A stretch of DNA of 64,000 nucleotides from contig NZ_CP036282.1 in the NCBI RefSeq assembly GCF_006974105.1, positions 1,426,001-1,490,000 of the forward strand, in the 5' to 3' direction. The notes under the pieces are model-generated. The model was given only the letters and a program-made list of their open reading frames with translations. It was not told the DNA's origin and did no database searches. Position numbers and translations under genes: made by a program. The number at the start of each line of letters is the position of its first letter. Within the stretch, counting starts at the first letter, position 1. This stretch comes from Rhodoferax aquaticus. Its GTDB lineage: Bacteria > Pseudomonadota > Gammaproteobacteria > Burkholderiales > Burkholderiaceae_C. Shown here in pieces: positions 48,576-57,598 of the stretch.

Positions 48576-50370
48576 CCCGTGGACAAAGATTGACAGTGGC
48601 CGCGAGTCTCTTTGGAAAAATAGAGTATGGCTTGGCGCCCTACGCGTGATTGCCAAACACGAGGGGGAAGACGTCTACGAGCCCAGTGCGCCGGTCTATA
48701 CAGAACTTGAAAAGGTCTTGCCGGGTATGGGCTGGATGAAGCACGAAGGTGCAGCGCCGCGACCACTCTTTCGAGATTACGCAAAGCCATGGACTGCTAC
48801 CGGTGTATTGGACGTTAGTGATCAAAAGTTTCGACTCACACCCCTTGGCAAAAGCCTTGTCACTGGGCAGACGAGTCCTCAGGCATTTTTTCAAGAGTTT
48901 GTAAAGAGATGGGTGGAAGATGGTCAAAGGCCATTTTCTGAAATGGCATCTGCATTTCTTCAAGCTGATCAATCCCTCGATTTTCGGGATCTGTATTTTG
49001 GTGTGATGCTGGGCTATCGAAGAGGTGACGACCTGTCTGCGAGTTTGAACGCTGCACGCAGCCACACTAATCCAATGGACGATACGCCGAAGCGTCGGTT
49101 ACAGGTGTTGTTGTCTGTGTTTGAAGCTGCAGGCGCGATTGCAAAAGAAGACCCCAGACCGAGCGACAACGATGCAAAGTGGATACCGTGGAATACCGAA
49201 CTGCTTGAGGAAGTTGCAGGCATTGCGTTTAACGGAACCAGTCAACCGCAAAGTGCTGATCTACTTTCGTTTGTTGCTGACTTTACCGCATGCGCTCAAT
49301 CTAGTGGCCTGACCTACGGTAATGCTCTTGTGGGGCGTTTTTTAGCTGCTACTCTCACCAAACGCTTCTGCATCCTGACCGGCCTAGCCGGTTCTGGCAA
49401 AACCAAGCTGGCCGAAGCCTTTGCCATGTGGTTGTGTGAAAGTGATCAGCAGTACCGCGTTGTTGCAGTGGGCGCGGACTGGACCGGCAATGAAAATTTG
49501 TTGGGTTACGCAGATGCGTTGCAATCGGGCAAATACTGTGCGCCGGTGAACGGCGCGCTAGAGCTGATGTTGCGCGCGGCGGCTGATCCAGCCAAGCCCT
49601 ATTTCCTCATTCTTGACGAGATGAATCTCTCGCACGTGGAACGCTACTTTGCAGATTTTTTGTCTGCTATGGAATCTGCCAATTCGCAGCTGGCCTTGCA
49701 TGGCGAGGTGTCTGGCATCGCGCTTGACGGTGTTAAAGGAGGCTTGGGCCTAGTGGTTCCTAGCAAGCTCTCGCTGCCCGCAAACTTGTTTATTGTTGGC
49801 ACGGTGAATGTGGATGAAACCACCTATATGTTTAGCCCCAAGGTGCTGGATCGCGCTAACGTGATCGAGTTTCGCGCGAGCGAGGCTGATATGGGGGCAT
49901 TTTTGGATGCCCCGGCGGATATCAACCTTGCGGCTTTGCGTGCGCAAGGTGTCGCTTTTGCCAGTGCCTTTGTTCAACGTGCCAAGGACGGTGCGGACAT
50001 TGCAAGCTTGGTAGATACGGCAGGCCAAGCTTTTGGCCCGCTACTCAAGGCCGACCTATTGGAGGTGTTTGGTGCGCTGTCCAAAATTGGTGCGGAGTTT
50101 GGTTTCCGCACAGCCAAAGAGATTGCGCGGTTTATGGTGATTCACCACGAGCTGACGGGTCCAAGTTGGCTTTACAAGGAGGCGCTAGATGCGCAAGTGC
50201 TGCAAAAGCTCATGCCCAAACTCCATGGCTCGGCGCGCAAGCTGAGCGGGGTGCTGAAGGAGCTAGAGGCTTTTGCCACCAACAAAGGCTTAACACTCAC
50301 ACTGGAAAAAGTGAAGCGCATGCAGCAGCGATTGGAGCGGGACGGGTTTACGAGCTTTGCTGAGGCATAA
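48565..50370 (+). CDS. McrB-like AAA+ protein of a restriction system
   Basis: A 601-aa protein. Residues 1-250 have no catalytic motif and probably read DNA (SLWKNRVWLGALRVIAKHEG, then LTPLGKSLVTGQ suggest winged-helix folds). Residues 255-440 form an AAA+ core like McrB: Walker A GLAGSGKTKLAEAF at 273, Walker B FLILDEMNLSHVERYF at 347 with the McrB-type asparagine, and sensor region VGTVNVDETTYMFSPKVLDR. McrB proteins hydrolyse GTP and translocate DNA; nucleotide preference here is inference. ATG 48565 lies 11 bases inside the preceding gene, after GGAGAG. Composition rises at about 49340 (25 of 60 G+C at 48901-48960, 39 of 60 at 50221-50280). Confidence 0.88.
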   Translation: MAYSPWTKIDSGRESLWKNRVWLGALRVIAKHEGEDVYEPSAPVYTELEKVLPGMGWMKHEGAAPRPLFRDYAKPWTATGVLDVSDQKFRLTPLGKSLVTGQTSPQAFFQEFVKRWVEDGQRPFSEMASAFLQADQSLDFRDLYFGVMLGYRRGDDLSASLNAARSHTNPMDDTPKRRLQVLLSVFEAAGAIAKEDPRPSDNDAKWIPWNTELLEEVAGIAFNGTSQPQSADLLSFVADFTACAQSSGLTYGNALVGRFLAATLTKRFCILTGLAGSGKTKLAEAFAMWLCESDQQYRVVAVGADWTGNENLLGYADALQSGKYCAPVNGALELMLRAAADPAKPYFLILDEMNLSHVERYFADFLSAMESANSQLALHGEVSGIALDGVKGGLGLVVPSKLSLPANLFIVGTVNVDETTYMFSPKVLDRANVIEFRASEADMGAFLDAPADINLAALRAQGVAFASAFVQRAKDGADIASLVDTAGQAFGPLLKADLLEVFGALSKIGAEFGFRTAKEIARFMVIHHELTGPSWLYKEALDAQVLQKLMPKLHGSARKLSGVLKELEAFATNKGLTLTLEKVKRMQQRLERDGFTSFAEA

Positions 50371-50375
50371 AAGCG

Positions 50376-52778
50376 GTGGCTACCCCCGTGCTGGAGTCTG
50401 CAGAGCTGGTATTTGTGGCGGCCGATGGTGCTGCGCGGTGCACGCTGTCGATTTATCTTCAAGGTAACTGGCGCCCACAAGCGGATGGCCTAGCGCCCTT
50501 GTTGGACGTGCCTGCTGCGCAAGCCTTGGCAGATGGCGAGGGGCAAGTGCAGTTGCTAGAAGGCGTGCGGTACGAATATGCTTTGGATAACGCTGCTTAT
50601 CGCCTAGCGTTGGCACAGCATTACACCGACACGCAGGGCATCGTGATGCAAAGCAAGGCTAAAGGCCGCGCACATTGCGGTGTGCTCAACCCGGGGCTTG
50701 CAACAGGGCGCTTGCCATTGGTTTTGCTAGACCAAACTGGCGCAATTCAGTCCAGTGCTTTTGTAGAGGTGCGCTCGCGCAAGCTCTCCTACAAGGCGGA
50801 TTACCAGCACATGATGCAAGACATCACGGCCTATTCGGTGGACTTGTTGCAAGAGCTGCGAGCGCCGTCTTTGTTTAAGGCAGAGCCCGACCCTGGCCAT
50901 GATGCCGTGACGCTGGGGCAACGGTTTGCATTTGTGCGCGCGCTGCTGCAAAACCCTGCGTTTGAGAATGCCTTGCACCGCATCACCACGCACCCGCACC
51001 AGGTTTGGCAGCACGAGGCGCATGAGCGTTCTATCGCTCGCGGTTTCAAACCCACTGGTAAAGTGCTGCGGCAGCTAGCGCAGGGCAGTCGTCGGGTGGC
51101 GGTGCCAGTGTCACACCCGCTGCACGCAACGCTTGAGACTCTGCCCGAGTTTGTTACGGTCAATCGGGCGACCCCTACGCACGACACGCCTGAAAACCGT
51201 TTTGTGAAGTTTGCATTGCGCTCGTTTCACCAGTTTTTAGACACCCTGCGAGCACGGGTACCAGACCCCACAAAAGATGCCCGGTTGGTGCAAGAGATCA
51301 CTGCCCTATGCACCCGTTTGGATGAGGCCCTCGCCAGTGGTGTGATGCGGCAAGTCAGTGAGCCCACGTTTTTACCCTTAGGCAGCCCCACATTGCAACG
51401 GCGCGAAGGCTACCGTGAGGTACTGCAAGCGTGGCTTCAATTTGCAATGGCTGCGAAGTTGGTGTGGCATGGTGGCGAGCAGGTGTTTGGTGCGGGGCAG
51501 CGTGATGTGGCAACCTTGTACGAGTACTGGGTGTTTTTTAAGCTGTTGGATGTGGTTGCCAAGGTCTTTACCCTTAGCAAACCCAGCCATGAAGCCTTGT
51601 TAGAACCTACGTCAGACGGTTTTGGTCTGAAACTGCGCGCTGGTAAGTTTGTTGCCTTGCAAGGGGTTTCAACCCAACCCGGGCGAGTTTTGAACGTGCA
51701 GTTCAGCTACAACCGCAGCTTTGTTGCAACCCAAAGGCCCCGCCAAGCGGGTTCATGGTCAGAAAACCTGCGGCCCGACTACACCTTGAGTCTCTGGCCT
51801 GTGGAGTTCACCGCAGACCAAGCGGAACTGCAAGAGCTGATGGTGCACGTGCATTTCGACGCCAAGTACCGCATTGATCAGGTGGCGGCCTTGTTGCGCG
51901 AAGGCGAGCATGACCAAGAGGCGTTGTCCCAGGCTGGTGAAGATGCGCTGAGTGAAATCAAGCGGGAAGAAAACAGGGGCAGCTACAAACGTGCCGACTT
52001 GCTGAAAATGCACGCTTACCGCGACGCCATCCGCCGTACGCAGGGGGCATACGTGGTTTATCCCGGTGTGCCGGGTGATGACAAGCGGCTGAATGCATTT
52101 CATGAAGTGCTCCCGGGCTTGGGGGCTTTTGCACTGCGGCCCGGTGCAGGCACCCAGGCCATTGAGACCTTTATGCGCGACGTGGTGAATCATGTTTCGG
52201 ACCGCGCGAGTGCCCGTGAACAGCATAGTTTTCACACTTGGCAAACCTACGAATCAGCGCCTCCACCTACGGCTCAAGAGCAACGCGCTTCCTACTTGGT
52301 CTTGCCCGAAAAAGGGCCGACGGGCGATAGCCGTGCGAAGCCCCTGAGAGAGACCTTTGTGGTCGTCGGCTGGGTAAAGGGGGATGCCCATTTGCAATGG
52401 GTAGAGTCAACAGGCAAATACAACTTCCGCATGGGCAGTGCGGTGGGTGGGCTGCGCTTGTCGGTTCAGGTTGTGGGGGCCACGTATTTGTTGCTACACG
52501 GTGCAAATGGTGTAGCTGTGCCGGGGCTCTTCAGAATCGAGAAGCCAGAGATTGGCCCGGCCGTTCACTCTGCTGCCGAGCTGACGGCGATGGGTTACCC
52601 CAGTGCACCTACCCAGCTTTCTTACTTGGTGTACGACGTGGTGCGCGCGACCGAGTTTGACTCCACTGAGTGGAACATGGCTGCATTGGCCAACAAACCG
52701 AGCAATGCTGCCCAAGGGCATCCATTCGCACTATCGTTGCTCGATCTGATGCTTGTTAGCAGGAATACTGGCTCTTAA
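50376..52778 (+). CDS. DUF2357/PD-(D/E)XK nuclease, McrC-like subunit
   Basis: An 800-aa protein, the presumed nuclease of the system. Family segments TPENRFVKFALRSF (residue 271) and ATLYEYWVFFKLLDVV (379) are typical of DUF2357. The catalytic core is visible as LRPDYTL (Asp about 468) and VHFDAKYRID (Asp 495, Lys 497), giving PD...DxK. After about 620 comes an unassigned domain (VVVGWVKGDAHLQWVES, then FRMGSAVGGLRL) that may read modified bases. Starts at GTG 50376, five bases after the AAA+ stop, so the two are made together. By analogy to McrC/LlaJI it would need the AAA+ partner for cleavage. Confidence 0.82.
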   Translation: MATPVLESAELVFVAADGAARCTLSIYLQGNWRPQADGLAPLLDVPAAQALADGEGQVQLLEGVRYEYALDNAAYRLALAQHYTDTQGIVMQSKAKGRAHCGVLNPGLATGRLPLVLLDQTGAIQSSAFVEVRSRKLSYKADYQHMMQDITAYSVDLLQELRAPSLFKAEPDPGHDAVTLGQRFAFVRALLQNPAFENALHRITTHPHQVWQHEAHERSIARGFKPTGKVLRQLAQGSRRVAVPVSHPLHATLETLPEFVTVNRATPTHDTPENRFVKFALRSFHQFLDTLRARVPDPTKDARLVQEITALCTRLDEALASGVMRQVSEPTFLPLGSPTLQRREGYREVLQAWLQFAMAAKLVWHGGEQVFGAGQRDVATLYEYWVFFKLLDVVAKVFTLSKPSHEALLEPTSDGFGLKLRAGKFVALQGVSTQPGRVLNVQFSYNRSFVATQRPRQAGSWSENLRPDYTLSLWPVEFTADQAELQELMVHVHFDAKYRIDQVAALLREGEHDQEALSQAGEDALSEIKREENRGSYKRADLLKMHAYRDAIRRTQGAYVVYPGVPGDDKRLNAFHEVLPGLGAFALRPGAGTQAIETFMRDVVNHVSDRASAREQHSFHTWQTYESAPPPTAQEQRASYLVLPEKGPTGDSRAKPLRETFVVVGWVKGDAHLQWVESTGKYNFRMGSAVGGLRLSVQVVGATYLLLHGANGVAVPGLFRIEKPEIGPAVHSAAELTAMGYPSAPTQLSYLVYDVVRATEFDSTEWNMAALANKPSNAAQGHPFALSLLDLMLVSRNTGS

Positions 52779-52823
52779 ATTGATAGCTACTCACGCTTAT
52801 TCCATGGGCGCAGCAGGCACTTT
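52771..52823 (+). repeat. Dispersed repeat copy at the right border of the island
   Basis: GCTCTTAAATTGATAGCTAC followed by TCACGCTTATTCCATGGGCG aligns with the copies at 2857, 16151, 43855 and 62925. It includes the nuclease stop codon and fills the whole 44-base space to the next gene. Confidence 0.6.
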
Positions 52824-53527
52824 TACTTAAAAATTCCTTTGATGGCTTCGCCCGCCTTGCCTAAGGCATTGCCTACCGAGCCCATGAGCTTGTCAAAGCT
52901 GATGGCGCTGGTGAGCTTGCGTTCTATGGCATTGGTCACTTCTTGCCCCAACTCACCGGGGCTGATGCCGCCTTTGGCCTTGCCCAAATCGCGCAAGTGA
53001 ATGTCGGGCAGGCTCATGGTGACCGTTTTTCCGTTCATGAAAGCGGCACTGGCCTGGGCTTTGGCGTTGCGTATGACGAGCTCTTGCACAATGATTTTTT
53101 TGCCTGGCGCTTCGTTGTTCGAGGGGCCGAGGTACTGGGCAATGTTCTTCTGAATGGCGTCGAAGTTGGTGTGGGCTTCGCCTTTTTCGTAGATGAGCTC
53201 GGGCGCAATCACGGCCACCTTTTTCACCACCACCACGTCTTTGGCCAGCGAGGCCACGTCTACTTCTAGCTCGATGGTGTCGGCCTTCACCGCAAAAGGG
53301 GTCTTAAACCCTGCTGGGTTGCCCACCACCAGCCCTTTGAGTGCGCCGCGGCCATCGGTGGTTTGCAGTTGCACGCCAGCGACCTTGACGCTAGCGCCGG
53401 TCATGGCGCTGCCGTACTTGCCAATGGCGGATTGCAACAAGCCTTCCACATTGCCATGCAGCCAGTAGGCCGCCCCAGCCACGACGAGAACCAGGATGAC
53501 GACGAGGGAGAGCAGCATTTTTTTCAT
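52823..53527 (-). CDS. AsmA-like envelope protein
   Basis: A 234-aa protein with one N-terminal membrane helix (MKKMLLSLVVILVLVVAGAA) and a periplasmic part. The stretches VKVAGVQLQTTDGRGALKG, LVVGNPAGFKTPFAVK and IELEVDVASL are of the AsmA/DUF748 type, found in lipid-transport and envelope proteins. Its tail contains a short Gly/Lys-rich helix. No enzyme motif. It is alone on the minus strand, converging on the nuclease gene. Function unknown. Confidence 0.75.
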   Translation of the reverse strand: MKKMLLSLVVILVLVVAGAAYWLHGNVEGLLQSAIGKYGSAMTGASVKVAGVQLQTTDGRGALKGLVVGNPAGFKTPFAVKADTIELEVDVASLAKDVVVVKKVAVIAPELIYEKGEAHTNFDAIQKNIAQYLGPSNNEAPGKKIIVQELVIRNAKAQASAAFMNGKTVTMSLPDIHLRDLGKAKGGISPGELGQEVTNAIERKLTSAISFDKLMGSVGNALGKAGEAIKGIFK

Positions 53528-53605
53528 GGTGGAGGCGGCGGGTGGCCAGTTTTGAACGTGGCCATTCTCTACGAAAGCGTCGCGTGCGCTGTTGCTTTTT
53601 GTGGC

Positions 53606-55822
53606 CTAGGCCGCTTCCATGGTGATGGCCACCCCCCCTAGCACGGCGTTGCCTGACAGCGGGTCGCGCAGGGTCTCGTCCAACAAGGTGTTGAGGTTGG
53701 CACCGGGCCGTTCGGCGGCCACCCGCAGTTGCGCGCCGGGCAGGTTGTGGCCCCAGCCGTGGGGCAGGCTGACCACGCCGCGCATCATCTCGGCGCTCAC
53801 GTGCACCTGCGCTTGCACGCTGCGGGTGCCGTTGCGCAGCGTAGCCTGGCCGCCGTCTTGCACACCGTAGCGGGCAGCGTCGTCGGGGTGGACCAAGGCG
53901 GTGCAGCGGAACGGGCCTTTGGCCAGCACGGGCAGGTTGTGCATCCAGCTGTTGTTGGTGCGCACATCGCGCCGTCCAATAATGACCAAATCAGGCGCTG
54001 GCCGCCGTAGATCAAGCGTAGCACGCTCTAAATCTTGTAGCAAAGCGGGCGGGGCCAATTCCACCTTGCCGCTGGGCGTGCGCAGCATCTCGGGCAGGCG
54101 GGGTTGCAGTTCGCCCAGGTCTATGCCGCCGCTGTCACTGGCAGCCATCACCTTGGCAAGGTTTAAGCCTTCAGGTTTTTGGCCAAAGCCGTCGCCATAG
54201 GGGCCGCTGCGCAAGGCCACATCCAGCAGGCGTTGGGGGCCGCGGTAGGTTTTGGTGGCTGCCACCACGGCGTCTGCATGGGGGCCAAACAGGCGCTGCG
54301 CATCGTCGGCAAACTGGGCGTCGTCCAAGGCGTTGGCGTCTAGCGGCAGGGCTTGGCCTTGCGCAATGGCGGCCAGCGTGAGCAGGGTTTGCCACTCTGC
54401 AGGCTGGTCGGTGGGCGCGGGCAGCACTGGGGCGCTGTAGCGCGCGTGGTTGCGCCAGGAGAGCTGCGGAAACGCCACGTCGTAATGCAAGTCTTCCAGC
54501 GGCGACACGCCGGGCAAGATCACATCGGCATGGCGCGTGGTCTCGTTGAGGTAAATGTCCATGCTCACCATGAAGTCCAGCTGCTCCAAGGCTTGCGACA
54601 AGCGCTCGCCATTGGGGCTGGAGAGCACCGGGTTGGTGGCCACCGTGATCAGGGCGCGCACCTGGCCTTCGCCCGGGGTCTGGATTTCTTCCGCCAAGCA
54701 GGTCATGGGCAACTCGCCATATACCTCTGGCGCGCCGCTCACGCGGGCCGTGTGCCGCCCGGTCGCCACACCTTTGCCCAGGCCCGGCTTGCCCGCCGTG
54801 TTGCTGGCAAACGCGGCGGACTTGGCAAACAGCACGCCGCCTACTTGGTCTAAGTGGCCGCTCAAGGTGTTGAGCACATCGACCAGCCAGCTAGCGAGCG
54901 TGCCGTATTCTTGGGTGCAAGTGCCTATGCGTGCATACACGGCGGCCCGCTCTGTGTGGGCCAGGTCGTAGGCGAGCTGGGTGATCACTTCGGCGTCCAT
55001 GCCGCAACGCGCTGCCACGGCCTCAGGCGTAAAGGTGCGCACCGCGTCCGCCACGGCGTCTAGGCCTTGGACCCAGGGCGCAGCAGCGCCTAGGCGCACC
55101 CACTGTTTGGCAAAGAGGGTATGGACCATGGCGGCCAGCAAAAACACATCGGCCCCGGGGCGAATGAAGTGGTGGGCGTCGGCTATGGCGGCGGTTTCGG
55201 TGCGCCTGGGGTCTACCACCACGAGCTTGCCGCCACGGGCTTGCAGCGCTTTGGCCTTGCCTTTGAAGTCGGGCACCGTCCACATGCTGCCGTTGCTGGC
55301 CAGCGGGTTGGCACCAATCACCAGCAAGTGTTGTGTGTGGGTGATGTCGGGCAGCGCCACCGAGAGCCAGTGGCCAAACATGAGCCCGCTGGCCAGCTGC
55401 TTGGGCATTTGGTCTAAGGTGGACGCAGAAAACACATTTTTGGTGCCCAATGCGCGCGCGAGTTTGGGGAAGTAAGTGAGCAAGCCAATTTTGTGGGCCG
55501 CCGGGTTGCCAATGACCACGGCGCTGGCGTTGCGCCCGTGCGCGGCCAAGAGGGGGGGCAAGCGCTTGGCAATCTCTGCGTAGGCTTCTTCCCAGGTGGC
55601 GGCTTGGTGCACGCCGTTGCGCTTGATGAGCGGGGTGCGCAGGCGGTCGGGGTCTTCATGCAGGTCTTTCAATGCCACCCCCTTGGGGCAGATGTAGCCG
55701 GCGCTGAGCACGTCTTGGGCGTGCCCTTTGATGCTGGTGACCGTGCCATCGGTGACCTTGATCTCTAGCCCGCAGCAGGCTTCACACAGGGGGCAAATGC
55801 GGTGGTGGGTCGTGCTTGTCAT
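53606..55822 (-). CDS. Molybdopterin-dependent oxidoreductase, FdhF/BisC-like, stand-alone
   Basis: A 738-aa Mo/W-bis-MGD enzyme without a Tat signal, hence probably cytoplasmic. The 4Fe-4S cluster is seen as CPLCEACCG (cysteines 10, 13, 17) and the fourth in YICPKG (45). The domain order is that of the DMSO-reductase family, with the MGD-binding C-terminal region (GRRDVRTNNSWMHN, SLPHGWGHNLP). At the metal-ligand position the sequence is ASTLDQMPKQ, with no cysteine or SeCys, unlike formate dehydrogenase. ATG 55822 is chosen. There is no partner subunit gene nearby, so electron donor and substrate are unknown. Confidence 0.85.
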   Translation of the reverse strand: MTSTTHHRICPLCEACCGLEIKVTDGTVTSIKGHAQDVLSAGYICPKGVALKDLHEDPDRLRTPLIKRNGVHQAATWEEAYAEIAKRLPPLLAAHGRNASAVVIGNPAAHKIGLLTYFPKLARALGTKNVFSASTLDQMPKQLASGLMFGHWLSVALPDITHTQHLLVIGANPLASNGSMWTVPDFKGKAKALQARGGKLVVVDPRRTETAAIADAHHFIRPGADVFLLAAMVHTLFAKQWVRLGAAAPWVQGLDAVADAVRTFTPEAVAARCGMDAEVITQLAYDLAHTERAAVYARIGTCTQEYGTLASWLVDVLNTLSGHLDQVGGVLFAKSAAFASNTAGKPGLGKGVATGRHTARVSGAPEVYGELPMTCLAEEIQTPGEGQVRALITVATNPVLSSPNGERLSQALEQLDFMVSMDIYLNETTRHADVILPGVSPLEDLHYDVAFPQLSWRNHARYSAPVLPAPTDQPAEWQTLLTLAAIAQGQALPLDANALDDAQFADDAQRLFGPHADAVVAATKTYRGPQRLLDVALRSGPYGDGFGQKPEGLNLAKVMAASDSGGIDLGELQPRLPEMLRTPSGKVELAPPALLQDLERATLDLRRPAPDLVIIGRRDVRTNNSWMHNLPVLAKGPFRCTALVHPDDAARYGVQDGGQATLRNGTRSVQAQVHVSAEMMRGVVSLPHGWGHNLPGAQLRVAAERPGANLNTLLDETLRDPLSGNAVLGGVAITMEAA

Positions 55823-55967
55823 GTCGTCCTCGGCGTCTGGGTGGTGTTTTGCGCAAGATTTACGCACGGCAAAGGCGCGTTGTCTAGAACACAGGTGACT
55901 CATGCGTTGGCTGAACTACAGCGCACGTGTTTGCATAACAATGAGAAGCCACTAGCTTGACCCTGCC

Positions 55968-56390
55968 ATGACCACGCCCATATCCAACCTTCAGCAACTC
56001 ATCGCCTCCATGCAACCGGTGCTTAACGAGGGCGCGTATGTATACGCCTGTGTGCCGCACGGCACGGATGTGTCGGGCTGGGAGGTGGCGGCAACCGTGC
56101 GTGAGCACGAGGGCTTGACGGTGGTGGTGCCCCAAGAGGTGGCGCAGCGCTTGGGGCTGGAGGTTTTGTTTTGCGCAGCGTGGATCACGCTGCATGTGCA
56201 CTCGGACTTGCAGGCCGTGGGGCTGACGGCGGCTTTTGCGGCGGCATTGGGGCGCGCCAACATCAGTTGCAATGTGGTGGCCGGCGCGTTTCACGACCAC
56301 ATTTTTGTGCCTTGGGATGCCAGGGTTGCGGCTATGGCCGCATTGGTGGCGCTACAGCAAGCCGGATGTGGCATGGAGTCGGCTTTGTAG
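55968..56390 (+). CDS. ACT-domain protein
   Basis: A 140-aa protein made of two ACT-like halves (DUF2241/ACT_7 type). The segments GAYVYACVPHGTDVSG, VVVPQEVAQRLGLEV and ISCNVVAGAFHDHIFVPWD are typical. ACT folds bind amino acids and regulate enzymes; which ligand is bound is unknown. It is divergent from the molybdo-enzyme gene with 145 bases between, and converges on the TRAP operon. Confidence 0.83.
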   Translation: MTTPISNLQQLIASMQPVLNEGAYVYACVPHGTDVSGWEVAATVREHEGLTVVVPQEVAQRLGLEVLFCAAWITLHVHSDLQAVGLTAAFAAALGRANISCNVVAGAFHDHIFVPWDARVAAMAALVALQQAGCGMESAL

Positions 56391-56525
56391 CTGGGGCTGT
56401 TGTGGTGGCCGTGCGGGATGACGGGGTCCTCCACGCTGACCACGGCTGCCTCGCCCCAATCTGTTGTGCCCATGTTCGGGGCACCAAGGCAAGTGCAGCC
56501 GTGCTACGGCTTGCGAATACCGCGC

Positions 56526-57545
56526 TTATTTCTTGGCGCGCAGCTTCTGCAAGGCGGCTTGTGTTTCATGCCACAGGTCCATGCCTACGTTGGCCGCAAT
56601 GCCGGCGTTGATGCTGGTGAGCTTGTCACGCATGCGGTCGGTCTCGGCGGCGGGCAGCACATTGACCTGCATGCCTTTGGCTTTGAGGTCTTCGAGCGCC
56701 TGTGCTGCTTCAGCGCGGGTGTCCTTGCGCTCAAAGTCGCGGCTGGTTTTGGCTGCGGTGGTGAGCACCGCTTTTTCGTCTTTGCTCAAACCATCCCACC
56801 ATTTCTTGCTGACCAGCACGATCCAGGGGCTGTAGACGTGGTTGGTGACCGTCAAGAACTTTTGAATCTCGTAAAACTTGCTAGACAAAATGGTGTTGTA
56901 CGGGTTTTCTTGCCCGTCCACAGCCTTGGTTTCTAGCGCGCTGAACAGTTCGGAGAAGGGCAGGGGGACTGCATTGGCGCCTAAGCTTTTGAAGCTGTCG
57001 AGGTAGACCGTGTTTTGCATCACGCGTAGCTTGATGCCGTCCATGTCTTCGAGTTTGTTCACAGCGCGCTTGCTGTTGGTCAGGTTGCGAAAGCCGTTTT
57101 CCCAATACACCAAGCCGACCAAGCCTTTTTCTTCGAGCTTGGCGCGCACTTTGTCGCCAATGGGGCCGTCCAGCACGGCGTCCGCCTCAGCGGCGGTGTT
57201 GAACAAGAAGGGCGTATCCCACAGCGCCATTTCCTTGGTAATGCCGACCAACGTGGCGGTGGAGCCGACCATCATTTCTTGGGCACCACCAATGAGGGCC
57301 TGTTGCATCTGCACGTCCGAGCCGAGTGCAGCGGCACCAATAGCGCGCAGCTTCATCTTGCCGCCCGAGAGCTTTTCAATCTCTTCTGCCAACACTTTGG
57401 CAGCCCGGCCTTGGTTAGATTGTTCGTTGAGTCCATAGCCAAAGCGGATAAGGCGGGGCTTGATATCTTGGGCGCTGGCAAAGCCCGCGCTAAGTAGGCT
57501 GACGCCTACTGCGGCAGCGATTAAGGTGCGGCGAATCATGGTCAT
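56526..57545 (-). CDS. TRAP transporter solute-binding protein (DctP family)
   Basis: Periplasmic receptor of 339 aa. Signal peptide MTMIRRTLIAAAVGVSLLSA ends near FASAQ. The ligand-carboxylate arginine is in NGFRNLTNSKRAV (about residue 155), followed by LEDMDGIKLRVMQN. A ribosome-binding site GGAGAC precedes ATG 57545. Last gene of the run gluconokinase, small permease, large permease, receptor. The gluconokinase makes gluconate or a related sugar acid the likely ligand. Confidence 0.93.
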   Translation of the reverse strand: MTMIRRTLIAAAVGVSLLSAGFASAQDIKPRLIRFGYGLNEQSNQGRAAKVLAEEIEKLSGGKMKLRAIGAAALGSDVQMQQALIGGAQEMMVGSTATLVGITKEMALWDTPFLFNTAAEADAVLDGPIGDKVRAKLEEKGLVGLVYWENGFRNLTNSKRAVNKLEDMDGIKLRVMQNTVYLDSFKSLGANAVPLPFSELFSALETKAVDGQENPYNTILSSKFYEIQKFLTVTNHVYSPWIVLVSKKWWDGLSKDEKAVLTTAAKTSRDFERKDTRAEAAQALEDLKAKGMQVNVLPAAETDRMRDKLTSINAGIAANVGMDLWHETQAALQKLRAKK

Positions 57546-57598
57546 AAATGTCTCCTGGTTGTTGCTTGGGTTGAGGGAAAAATGGGAGGGGGTCTTCC

